A model generated the notes under the pieces. The model was not told the origin of the DNA. It searched no databases and saw only the letters and a list, made by a program, of their open reading frames with translations. The translations under genes were made by a program, and so were the position numbers. DNA of 5,580 bases from assembly GCA_030670615.1 (NCBI GenBank), contig DAOVBJ010000075.1:1-5580 (forward strand), in the 5' to 3' direction. Of this stretch, positions 1 to 5,076 are shown piece after piece (position 1 is the first letter of the stretch; every line of letters begins with the position of its first letter). The stretch is from Candidatus Bathyarchaeota archaeon (GTDB taxonomy: Archaea > Thermoproteota > Bathyarchaeia > RBG-16-48-13 > GCA-020355125).

Positions 1-900
1 GCCGCGCGGGAAGAGCTTGAGCGAAGGCGGGATGGACTCTGTGTTGATGACCCTGAGCATCGTGTCCTCGATGTTCGCCACCAAGTTGTCAAGGTCTTGA
101 CGAACGCGGTGTACGGCTACGCGGGATGGGTGGGTGCGCGGTGGTACTCCCGTCCCGTGGCCGAGGCCACGACGGCCTGGGGGCGGGCCACGATCACGCG
201 CACGATTGCCTTAGCGCGGGAGATAGGCTTGGAAGTGATTTATGGTGACACCGACAGCATCTTTGTAACACGCGACGTGGAAAAGATCGGTCAATTGCTG
301 GGACGGGTTGAGGACGAGTTGGGCTTGGAGATTCGACCTGCCAAACTCTATGCGGCAGTCTTATTCACCGAGGCGAAGAAGCGGTATGCTGGTCTTCTGT
401 CAGACGGGCGGCTGGATGTTGTCGGGTTGGAAGTGGCTCGGGGTGACTGGACTGACGCAGCTAAGAATGTACAAGAAGCGATTTTACAGATCATCTTGAA
501 GGAGAGGTCGCCTGAGAAGGCAGTGACCTTTATCCACAGCTACCTTCAGAATTTGAGGGCAAAGAAGATTCCCTATCGCGACCTGGTCATTTGGAAGACC
601 TTGACAAAGCCTCTGGCAAAATACAAGGTCAGAGCACCCCACGTCGAAGCAGCGCGACTCCTCTTGGAGAACGGCTGGGAACTGACGGTGGACAATAAGG
701 TCGGCTACGTCATCATAAAAGGGGAAGGACGACTCTATGAACGTGCTGTACCATATCAGTTTTCCTCATACAACGAATTGGACTTGGAATACTATGAGCT
801 GAAGCAGATTCTTCCTGCTGCCCACAGAGTCTTAGCCATGTTCGACGTTTCCCTGGACGATTTAACGCCAAAGAACGCAGTTGACACGTCGTTAAAGTAA
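1..900 (+). CDS. polB: Family B DNA polymerase, C-terminal part (5' end outside window)
   Basis: Template-directed DNA synthesis; in archaea PolB enzymes act in replication and repair. The frame is open from base 1 to the TAA at 898-900, giving 299 residues, roughly the last third of a family B enzyme of about 800. Seen directly: fingers/palm motif B (K31 followed by TNAVYGYAGW, about residues 31-43), the ARWYSRP and TAWGR segment that follows it in this family, palm motif C as YGDTDS with catalytic Asp83 and Asp85, the KKRY motif at 126-129 that contacts primer DNA, and a thumb region with TKPLAKYKVRAPHVEAA. The exonuclease domain and motif A must lie upstream of the window. The catalytic residues that can be seen are intact, so this is a gene cut by the window edge, not a broken one. 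I see no clear PCNA-binding QxxLxxFF tail at the C-terminus. TTG at 97 is internal (motif B), not a start. Confidence 0.94.
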   Translation, partial: AAREELERRRDGLCVDDPEHRVLDVRHQVVKVLTNAVYGYAGWVGARWYSRPVAEATTAWGRATITRTIALAREIGLEVIYGDTDSIFVTRDVEKIGQLLGRVEDELGLEIRPAKLYAAVLFTEAKKRYAGLLSDGRLDVVGLEVARGDWTDAAKNVQEAILQIILKERSPEKAVTFIHSYLQNLRAKKIPYRDLVIWKTLTKPLAKYKVRAPHVEAARLLLENGWELTVDNKVGYVIIKGEGRLYERAVPYQFSSYNELDLEYYELKQILPAAHRVLAMFDVSLDDLTPKNAVDTSLK

Positions 901-903
901 AAA

Positions 904-912
904 CATATTTTA
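904..912 (+). promoter_or_regulatory. Candidate TATA box for the YkgJ-like gene
   Basis: CATATTTTA lies just after the polymerase stop. A start of transcription about 25 bases downstream (near 933) would leave a leader of about 33 bases carrying the ribosome-binding site at 954-960. The stretch is T-rich and could equally be a termination zone for the polymerase gene. The call rests on position and composition only. Confidence 0.3.
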
Positions 913-953
913 GTCTGAATGTCAATTTTCGCTTGGCGTGCATCGCGTTCTAT

Positions 954-960
954 GAGGTGA
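954..960 (+). promoter_or_regulatory. Ribosome-binding site deciding a TTG start
   Basis: GAGGTGA is a full match to the archaeal 16S 3' end complement (GGAGGTGAT). It ends 6 bases before the TTG at 967. This spacing selects TTG 967 over the in-frame TTG at 973 and over upstream starts in other frames. The same heptamer with the same 6-base spacing precedes the small gene at 4836. Confidence 0.75.
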
Positions 961-966
961 AGGCGT

Positions 967-1458
967 TTGAAATTGGTTCCGTGGAGTCAAGTGAAGTATT
1001 GGGGGTGCGTGAGGTGTGGCAGATGCTGCAGACGCACCACCGTACAATTGACAACGCCAGAATGGCTGATGCTCGTCAAAGCATATGGATACGGAATCGT
1101 CGAACAGAACATCAGCGGCTTCTACCTTAAAAAAACAATCGACGATCACTGTCCCTTTCTCTCCAAGTCTATAACGGCGTGGGCGTGTAGGTTACAACGC
1201 AGAAAGCCCCTCGCGTGTAAGCTTTGGCCCTTCAGAATCCGCGGAGACCCACGCTTTGGCCATGAAGACGAGGCTCATTATAAATACAGGAATCAAGACT
1301 TCTACGTCTACGCGTATCCCCAATGCCCCGGCGTCGTATTGGGAAAGCCAAGTAAATTGTTCAGTCATAAAGTTCTCCCCGAATTCCTCAACATACGATT
1401 GGGCTTCCAGAACAGCCAGATCCACTCCACATCGAAACTCCGCCCCATGCCCTACTAG
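967..1458 (+). CDS. YkgJ-type cysteine-cluster protein (putative Zn/Fe-binding)
   Basis: A 163-residue protein of the YkgJ/UPF0153 style, a family annotated as a putative metal-chelating cysteine cluster with no settled biochemical role. Seen: CxxCxxCC at residues 14-21 (C14, C17, C20, C21), then C62 in DDHCPFL, C74, C84 in ACKLWPF and C120 in YPQCPGVVLGKPS. The order of CxxCxxCC, CPFL, CxxWPF and CPG followed by GKP is the family signature, and the length is usual. It starts at TTG 967, selected by the GAGGTGA site 6 bases upstream, and ends at TAG 1456-1458. It lies 66 bases after the polymerase gene on the same strand; this may be chance, since a TATA candidate sits between them. No signal peptide or membrane segment is seen, so it is probably cytosolic. 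All family cysteines appear intact. Confidence 0.87.
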   Translation: MKLVPWSQVKYWGCVRCGRCCRRTTVQLTTPEWLMLVKAYGYGIVEQNISGFYLKKTIDDHCPFLSKSITAWACRLQRRKPLACKLWPFRIRGDPRFGHEDEAHYKYRNQDFYVYAYPQCPGVVLGKPSKLFSHKVLPEFLNIRLGFQNSQIHSTSKLRPMPY

Positions 1459-1545
1459 ACATACGCCAATCGACTTACTCATCCTTCTGACTACCCCCTT
1501 TTACGGCCTACGCAAAAACCATTGCCGTTTCACAGCAAAACACGG

Positions 1546-1558
1546 GAGTCTTAGACTC
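1546..1558. repeat. Small inverted repeat between convergent genes
   Basis: GAGTC-TTA-GACTC forms a 5-bp stem with a 3-base loop and runs straight into the palindrome CTAGCTAG (1558-1565). It lies in the convergent gap between the YkgJ-like gene (+) and the epimerase gene (-). It could form RNA structure at the end of either transcript, but there is no T-run beside it, so I do not call it a terminator. Confidence 0.25.
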
Positions 1559-1640
1559 TAGCTAGCAACTTCTTGATTTCTTGTACGCGACGGGGCTTTC
1601 TTGCTCTTGGAGACAAACGGAAAACCGTTCCCAATTCATC
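1551..1640 (-). pseudogene. Possible gene remnant or very short ORF downstream of the epimerase
   Basis: Read on the - strand, this frame gives DELGTVFRLSPRARKP, then RRVQEIKKLLARV, and a TAA at 1551-1553. It is basic and protein-like. A second frame, ending at TGA 1636-1638, reads EKAIRILTLPAKR just before it, so a single frameshift near 1640 would join the two pieces into one C-terminal-looking stretch. The only start inside the first frame is TTG 1634 (27 residues), without a good ribosome-binding site. I do not recognise the sequence. It may be decayed coding DNA, a tiny gene, or chance. Support is limited to amino-acid character. Confidence 0.2.
1616..1629. repeat. Small hairpin AACGG-AAAA-CCGTT
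   Basis: A 5-bp perfect stem with a 4-base loop, about 65 bases beyond the epimerase stop on the - strand. On that strand it reads AACGGTTTTCCGTT. It may shape the 3' end of the epimerase transcript, or it may be chance. It also lies inside the possible gene remnant at 1551-1640. Confidence 0.2.
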
Positions 1641-1694
1641 GTTTAGCGGGAAGGGTCAATATTCGAATCGCCTTCTCCGACTCCTCTCCGCCTT

Positions 1695-2534
1695 CTATTC
1701 CAGTAACCGTCTTGCATAGGCTTTCGCCTGCTCTATCGTTTCCCTCACCACCTCATACCCATAAACCTCAAACAGGAAGACCCCAGTGTACCCCACATCC
1801 TTCAAGGCGCTATAGACTGCAGGCCAATCGATCAATCCACGTCCCGGTACCAAGTGACTATCCGTTATACCATCGTTATCATTAATATGAAGGGACTTAA
1901 GATGTCTCCCCGCTTGCCGGATGTCTTCACTCGGATCCTGTTTATTCAATAAAGAGTGACCGGTATCGATGCAGATTTCGACTTTCCGCCCCTGAAAGCG
2001 GCTTACGAGGCCCAGCAGCTCCTGCACCTCTGACCCAATCCTCAGGTGGTTCGGGTGGATTATCATGTTTTCAAGGAGGATCTCCACTCCGTTCTTACGG
2101 GCGTAATCGGTGATCTCGTCGAGGGACTCTACCGTGAACGTCCTCGTCTCGTCCAATACTGCCTTGCTCTTTACACCGGGGGAGGCAGATAGGTGAAGCA
2201 CTAGTTGTGGACACGCCATTTCCCTGCAAAACTCCACCGACCTCATCGCCGAGGCAACGGAGACCATTCTCACGTCTTCATCGGTGCTGGATATGTTTAA
2301 ACCCGAAAAAGGGGCGTGGAGGGAGACCGACGTCATATCCAAGGCCTTCATGGTATCTGCGACCTCGCCGGCGCGTTCTCTCGGATGGGTGATCGGATCT
2401 AGATGCCCTGGAGTGTTTCCCCAGAGCTCTAGGTACTGGATGCCCGCTCCATGAATCCTTTTAATCGCCTCTTCAATCGGCGCTGTCACGTATACCCAGG
2501 TAGATATCCCCACAGTCAAGGCCTTCATTATCAA
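1695..2534 (-). CDS. Sugar phosphate isomerase/epimerase-like protein (AP endonuclease 2 / xylose isomerase-like TIM barrel)
   Basis: A 279-residue, full-length TIM barrel of the family that includes xylose isomerase-like sugar isomerases and epimerases, inosose dehydratases and endonuclease IV. Seen in order: LELW with E36 (strand 2), SLHAPF with H73, LVLHLS with H114, EILLENM with E155, EICIDTGHS with D190 and H193, LHINDNDG with H216, DSHLVPGRGLIDW with H227, and FLFEVYG with E256. E155, D190, H216 and E256 fit the divalent-metal ligands of the fold. The HLVPGRGLIDW segment is typical of the isomerase/epimerase branch, and the full endonuclease IV ligand set is not evident. The substrate cannot be told. 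Two starts are possible: TTG 2534 (AAGGA about 5 bases upstream) or ATG 2528, which removes two residues. It has its own TATA candidate at 2571-2579 and stands alone on the - strand, about 600 bases after the radical SAM gene. Stop is TAG at 1695-1697. Confidence 0.88.
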   Translation of the reverse strand: MIMKALTVGISTWVYVTAPIEEAIKRIHGAGIQYLELWGNTPGHLDPITHPRERAGEVADTMKALDMTSVSLHAPFSGLNISSTDEDVRMVSVASAMRSVEFCREMACPQLVLHLSASPGVKSKAVLDETRTFTVESLDEITDYARKNGVEILLENMIIHPNHLRIGSEVQELLGLVSRFQGRKVEICIDTGHSLLNKQDPSEDIRQAGRHLKSLHINDNDGITDSHLVPGRGLIDWPAVYSALKDVGYTGVFLFEVYGYEVVRETIEQAKAYARRLLE

Positions 2535-2570
2535 CCACGTCCTTTACTGAGTGTGTAAAACCTCGTTTTA

Positions 2571-2579
2571 CTTTATATG
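2571..2579 (-). promoter_or_regulatory. TATA box of the epimerase gene
   Basis: On the - strand the sequence reads CATATAAAG. Transcription starting about 25 bases downstream, near 2549, would leave a leader of about 15-20 bases carrying the AAAGGA/GTGGTTGAT ribosome-binding region before TTG 2534 or ATG 2528. Position and sequence fit an archaeal promoter well. Confidence 0.55.
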
Positions 2580-2797
2580 CCTATCTTATTACAACATAAG
2601 CGTCCACGACTAAAAAGGAGAAAAGGGATTAATCGTTGAGTTAGAATCGAAGGTGCATTGATCAAGATAGATTTGACGGAGCTAGCTAGTTGTTTTAAAT
2701 TTACGGTTTTCTATAAGAGAATGCCTAAAAAATATGTATTCTAAGGTCTTAAAGCGTAAATTCCTTGAAATTAATTGGGATACGTATACATTTATTG

Positions 2798-2809
2798 CTA
2801 GTTAACTAG
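2798..2809. repeat. 12-bp palindrome CTAGTTAACTAG
   Basis: A perfect 12-bp inverted repeat in the AT-rich gap. It could be a binding site for a dimeric regulator, but it is not close to the epimerase promoter (over 200 bases upstream of it) and no partner copy is seen. Confidence 0.4.
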
Positions 2810-2947
2810 GTCACTGCTGTAAGCAAAGGTGGACCGGGTCTCTCTCATTTTTCTTAATGTAAAAAACGATAAATTGAAAAAAAATTTTTCTATGAAGGAG
2901 ACTAAATCGAGGCGTATATCTTCAAAGGCGCTCATAAAACGCCTCAT
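2798..2947 (-). CDS. Possible small ORF, 45-49 residues, unknown
   Basis: An open - strand frame from ATG 2947 to TAG 2798-2800 (49 residues), beginning MRRFMSAFEDIRLDL, then a phenylalanine-rich part and ending SSDLVN. A second ATG at 2935 has GAGG 6 bases upstream, which would be the better start and gives 45 residues. GTATAAC on the - strand (around 2966-2971) lies about 22 bases before ATG 2947. Against it: the Phe-rich centre comes from poly-T runs in AT-rich DNA, and the length is within chance range. I do not recognise it and give no function. Its stop codon lies in a 12-bp palindrome. Confidence 0.22.
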   Translation of the reverse strand: MRRFMSAFEDIRLDLVSFIEKFFFNLSFFTLRKMRETRSTFAYSSDLVN

Positions 2948-3024
2948 TTAAAGACAAATCACAAGGTTATACTACGCATTATCCCTAGACAACCCAAATT
3001 AAAGTTGGTTTTTCTATAATCTTG

Positions 3025-3047
3025 ATATACTAAGTAGAATATACTAA
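3025..3047. repeat. Direct repeat ATATACTAA, two copies 14 bases apart
   Basis: Identical 9-mers at 3025-3033 and 3039-3047, separated by GTAGA. The pair lies in AT-rich DNA about 85-105 bases beyond the radical SAM stop. Because the region is so AT-rich, this could be chance. Confidence 0.35.
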
Positions 3048-3086
3048 TGAACTAACCTTTAAGCATTTTTGTAGAAATCAATATCC

Positions 3087-3120
3087 AAAAAATTAGTGTG
3101 TTTTATAGAGCGTGCGCGCT
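3087..3120 (-). terminator. Candidate transcription terminator of the radical SAM gene
   Basis: On the - strand, 10 bases after the TAA of the radical SAM gene, comes AGCGCGCACGCT (3109-3120), a near-perfect 12-bp palindrome with one G-T pair. About 16 bases later comes a run of six T (3087-3092) in AATTTTTTGG. Archaeal RNA polymerase stops at T-rich non-template stretches without needing a hairpin, so the T-run is the stronger part of the evidence. Confidence 0.42.
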
Positions 3121-3130
3121 TCAAGAAACG

Positions 3131-4600
3131 TTAGTGATTCAGTCGTAGCACTTCGGTGCTGGGTCCGAAGGGACAGCTAGGATCGGCTGCCAACCAGTCA
3201 CCATTGACTACGTAAGCTGTATAACGGCATCCACCGCATATTGAGTTATATGTGCATCTGCCACATGCACCCTTAAGCTCATCCCTTCTGCGTATGTAGT
3301 TGAGCAACTCATTATTGACCCAGAGGTCTTCTAAATCCTCTTCAAGGAGGTTACCGAGTTTTATGGGCGCGGGTACACAGGGGGTTAGGTCGCCGCCTGT
3401 AGTAAGGCCAGCATAAGTGATTCCAGCGGAACAGCCTCCAAATCCAGAAGCGTATTTCCTGACTATTTCGGAGATTCCGTTACCAAACTTTTTGTGCCAC
3501 ATCCTGCTATATCCTGATAGAGCTTCACTAACCGTGAAAACCGTGCCGTCTGACCGTTCGTAACCTAGCCTGCTATAGTATGTCATCCCCCGTGAATAGC
3601 ATTGAATGCCCTCGCTATTTGTGACGCTGTCGTAGAACTTCTTGTAGATGTACTCAAGGGCGTCGATTTTCTGCTCTTTTGTGACATCGAGGTCGATCAC
3701 GTCTTCGCCTCTGCCCGCTGGGATAAGCCTGTTCAAGTAGAATCTGTTGACTCCCAATTTCTCCGATAATTCGATGGTATCTCGTAGCTCATTGATATTC
3801 TTTGCATGCAGCGTCATCGTCGCACATATCTCATCGAATCCCACCTCGACGCAGTTTTTTATTCCCTGAATAGTGGCTTCGAATGAGCCGGGTGTGTTTC
3901 TGAGGAAGTCATGAGTCTCAGCGTTACAGCCATCAAGGCCGATCTCAACCCGTTTAATCCCTGCTCTTTTCAGCTTATGGATGACTTGCTTCGTCATTAA
4001 TGTCCCATTTGAGGCGATGGTGCAGAGCATTCCAGCATCGTCCGCCCGCTCTATGGCTTCAAAGATGTCTGAACGGAGGAGGGGTTCGCCGCCTGAGAAT
4101 GTGAGTATGGAGATTCCTGCCTTTCCAAGTTTTTCTATCACTTTGAATACCTCTTTAGTCGTTAGCTCCCCCTCATCGGCTTGTCCCGAGTTCTGGTGGC
4201 AGTGAAGGCAGTTGAGGTTGCAGCGGTTTGTGTAGTTCCAAACAATGACTACGGGTACCGCGGTTAGCTGCGGCGTCTTTAAACCGAAGTGACTAATACC
4301 TCTAACAACATTGAACATACTCTTGCGAATGAGCGTGTCAGCCATCAGCTTCTTCAAATCCACATCCTTAAGATCGGTCTTTCTGAACACTCGCTTGATG
4401 AGCGGACGAGTGAATTGATAAGCCGTTGAACAGCTAATGCAATCTGGTTTCTTCCCAGTGATGTAAGAGTCGAAGATGGAATAGAGTCTAGGCTGGCTAC
4501 ATCTTTCACATTCCTTAACAAGGTGTCTAGCAACACCTTTCCAGAGTGGATTAAACTTTGAAGCGAACTGGAATTTTTTTGGATACATTTCCAAAACCAA
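3131..4600 (-). CDS. Radical SAM/SPASM-domain enzyme with N-terminal four-cysteine module
   Basis: A 489-residue iron-sulfur enzyme that should cleave S-adenosylmethionine to start radical chemistry. Domains: an N-terminal extension of about 115 residues with CxxC pairs at C31/C34 and C54/C57 (zinc-ribbon-like); a radical SAM core with CNLNCLHC (C127, C131, C134) binding the 4Fe-4S cluster, SGGEP at 169-173, ASNGT at 196-200 and EIGLDG near 219; and a C-terminal SPASM domain with C390, C408, C446, C449, C455, C458 and C476 for auxiliary clusters. RFYLNRLIPAGRG resembles the part seen in archaeal haem-pathway (AhbC/AhbD-like) and cofactor or peptide maturases, but the N-terminal module is extra, so I leave the substrate open. 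All cluster cysteines are present. The start is uncertain: TTG 4600 or ATG 4588 (485 residues), neither with a strong ribosome-binding site. A TATA candidate lies at 4632-4639. A 55-codon gene lies 68 bases upstream on the same strand. Confidence 0.9.
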   Translation of the reverse strand: MVLEMYPKKFQFASKFNPLWKGVARHLVKECERCSQPRLYSIFDSYITGKKPDCISCSTAYQFTRPLIKRVFRKTDLKDVDLKKLMADTLIRKSMFNVVRGISHFGLKTPQLTAVPVVIVWNYTNRCNLNCLHCHQNSGQADEGELTTKEVFKVIEKLGKAGISILTFSGGEPLLRSDIFEAIERADDAGMLCTIASNGTLMTKQVIHKLKRAGIKRVEIGLDGCNAETHDFLRNTPGSFEATIQGIKNCVEVGFDEICATMTLHAKNINELRDTIELSEKLGVNRFYLNRLIPAGRGEDVIDLDVTKEQKIDALEYIYKKFYDSVTNSEGIQCYSRGMTYYSRLGYERSDGTVFTVSEALSGYSRMWHKKFGNGISEIVRKYASGFGGCSAGITYAGLTTGGDLTPCVPAPIKLGNLLEEDLEDLWVNNELLNYIRRRDELKGACGRCTYNSICGGCRYTAYVVNGDWLAADPSCPFGPSTEVLRLNH

Positions 4601-4631
4601 TTGTTCCGCTTTTTTCTTGATTTAGAATTGA

Positions 4632-4639
4632 AATTATAT
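4632..4639 (-). promoter_or_regulatory. Candidate TATA box of the radical SAM gene
   Basis: The - strand reads ACGATATAATTTC here. A start about 25 bases on, near 4610, leaves a leader of about 10 bases to TTG 4600 or 22 bases to ATG 4588. If real, the enzyme can be transcribed apart from the small gene upstream, though read-through is still possible. Confidence 0.4.
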
Positions 4640-4668
4640 CGTAATAAGCAATGACTTAGTTAATGTGG

Positions 4669-4836
4669 TTATCGTCTTAACTGCTTCAACTGTGAGGGCC
4701 ACCCCTTTTTTAGCGCGCGCGCTAACTCTTCGGACCTCACATCCCCCGTGACCATCCATATCCAATGACCCGTCAATTTTTGAAGAGTGACTAAGAAATC
4801 TGAAACTTTATTTAATATCTTATCCAGCCGCGTCAT
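4669..4836 (-). CDS. Small basic protein of 55 residues, unknown
   Basis: ATG 4836 to TAA 4669-4671, 55 residues. GAGGTGA (4843-4849) ends 6 bases before the ATG, identical in sequence and spacing to the site of the YkgJ-like gene, and an in-frame TGA just upstream fixes the start. The protein begins MTRLDKILNKVSDFLVTLQK, continues with LTGHWIWMVTGDV, and ends with the helix-like SEELARALKKGWPSQLKQLRR minus its last residues (final residues QLRR). It has three Trp, no Cys, a basic C-terminus, no signal peptide and no membrane span. I do not recognise a family. It lies 68 bases upstream of the radical SAM/SPASM gene on the same strand and 15 bases after an open fragment ending at 4851. It could be a substrate or helper of that enzyme, a small regulator, or an unrelated small protein; the sequence cannot decide. 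Evidence that it is translated is the ribosome-binding site and protein-like composition. Confidence 0.6.
   Translation of the reverse strand: MTRLDKILNKVSDFLVTLQKLTGHWIWMVTGDVRSEELARALKKGWPSQLKQLRR
4710..4725. repeat. 16-bp perfect palindrome TTAGCGCGCGCGCTAA
   Basis: A perfect inverted repeat inside the 55-codon gene, where the - strand codons read Leu-Ala-Arg-Ala-Leu. The protein sequence may explain it entirely. A closely similar palindrome lies outside any clear gene at 4975-4988, and a near-palindrome follows the radical SAM stop (3109-3120). Confidence 0.6.
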
Positions 4837-4842
4837 TGCGTC

Positions 4843-4849
4843 TCACCTC
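4843..4849 (-). promoter_or_regulatory. Ribosome-binding site of the 55-codon gene
   Basis: GAGGTGA on the - strand, ending 6 bases before ATG 4836, is a complete match to the archaeal anti-Shine-Dalgarno complement. It is the main reason for calling the small gene real. Confidence 0.7.
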
Positions 4850-4850
4850 G

Positions 4851-4952
4851 TTACGCATCCTCTACATTCACCGAAAACACCTCAGTTCCCCTTTCCAATA
4901 CCTTACTATCCCACGTCCCGTGACTGTGACTGATCGAGTATTCAAAGGTTAA
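4851..4952 (-). pseudogene. Protein-like open fragment just upstream of the 55-codon gene
   Basis: The - strand frame from 4952 to TAA 4851-4853 reads LTFEYSISHSHGTWDSK, then VLERGTEVFSVNVEDA. It looks like real protein, but a TAA sits directly before it (4953-4955), it has no ATG, and a TATA-like sequence overlaps its left boundary. Internal starts would be TTG 4898 or GTG 4880. It ends 15 bases before ATG 4836, the tight spacing of operon neighbours. It may be the C-terminal piece of a decayed gene, or a short gene with a weak start. Not recognised. Confidence 0.27.
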
Positions 4953-4957
4953 TTATA
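4950..4957 (-). promoter_or_regulatory. Candidate TATA box upstream of the 55-codon gene
   Basis: The - strand reads TATAATTA. A start about 25 bases downstream, near 4929, would give a leader of about 90 bases before ATG 4836, or would place the fragment at 4851-4952 at the very 5' end of the transcript. It is the best TATA match between the slipin gene and the small gene. Confidence 0.38.
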
Positions 4958-4974
4958 CACGCCAGAAATTGGGG

Positions 4975-4988
4975 CTAGCGCGCGCTAG
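4975..4988. repeat. 14-bp perfect palindrome CTAGCGCGCGCTAG
   Basis: A perfect inverted repeat in the gap after the slipin gene, 18 bases before the TATA candidate at 4950-4957 as read on the - strand. Its place upstream of a promoter would suit a regulator-binding site. It also lies exactly between the two protein-like fragments (4985-5068 and 4851-4952), overlapping the stop of the first. Confidence 0.55.
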
Positions 4989-5068
4989 AGTTCCAATTCC
5001 GAGTTGCTGACCTCAACTTCCACAGCACAAGCTATCAATGATTGGTAGTCGCTGGACCAAATGTGCAG
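4985..5068 (-). pseudogene. Protein-like open fragment after the slipin gene
   Basis: The - strand frame from CTG 5066-5068 to TAG 4985-4987 reads LHIWSSDYQSL, then IACAVEVEVSNSELEL. It has no ATG; TTG 5038 would give only 17 residues. The composition is convincingly protein-like but I cannot name it. With the fragment at 4851-4952, in another frame, it may be the remains of one gene interrupted around the GC palindrome. Chance is also possible at this length. Confidence 0.24.
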
Positions 5069-5076
5069 TTAGCTTG

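Larger units (their letters stand above)
2535..3130. other. AT-rich intergenic region, 596 bases
   Basis: This gap separates the radical SAM gene from the epimerase gene, both on the - strand. It is much more AT-rich than the genes on either side. From right to left it holds a GC-rich near-palindrome with a T-run (terminator candidate, 3087-3120), a 9-base direct repeat (3025-3047), one possible 45-49 residue ORF (2798-2947), a 12-bp palindrome (2798-2809) and the epimerase TATA box (2571-2579). I found no tRNA-like T-arm, no repeat array and no recognisable protein on either strand. Stretches 2580-2797 and 2948-3024 show nothing I can name. Confidence 0.7.

Noticed and set aside
1655..1680. 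GTCAATATTCGAATCG looks like the T-loop of a tRNA (TTCGAAT).
   Set aside because: The flanking bases do not form a 5-bp T-stem, and no acceptor or anticodon arm can be placed on either strand.
967..1885. Overlapping + strand frames at 933-1130, 1256-1561 and 1601-1885, and a - strand frame at 1192-1482.
   Set aside because: They overlap well-supported genes in other frames, have no family motifs, and are low-complexity Ser/Pro/Thr/Arg-rich, as expected of shadow frames.
1695..2534. Endonuclease IV (DNA repair), suggested by the shared TIM-barrel family.
   Set aside because: The HLVPGRGLIDW segment and ligand pattern fit the sugar isomerase/epimerase branch, and the extra metal ligands of a three-metal nuclease are not evident.
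2897..2959. A + strand 19-codon ORF from ATG 2892 (MKETKSRRISSKALIKRLI) in the AT-rich gap.
   Set aside because: It is too short, has no Shine-Dalgarno site before it, and overlaps inverted repeats and the opposite-strand frame.
3131..4600. Naming the radical SAM enzyme AhbC or AhbD (alternative haem synthesis).
   Set aside because: Core motifs are similar, but the four-cysteine N-terminal extension and lack of other haem genes nearby make a specific name unsafe.
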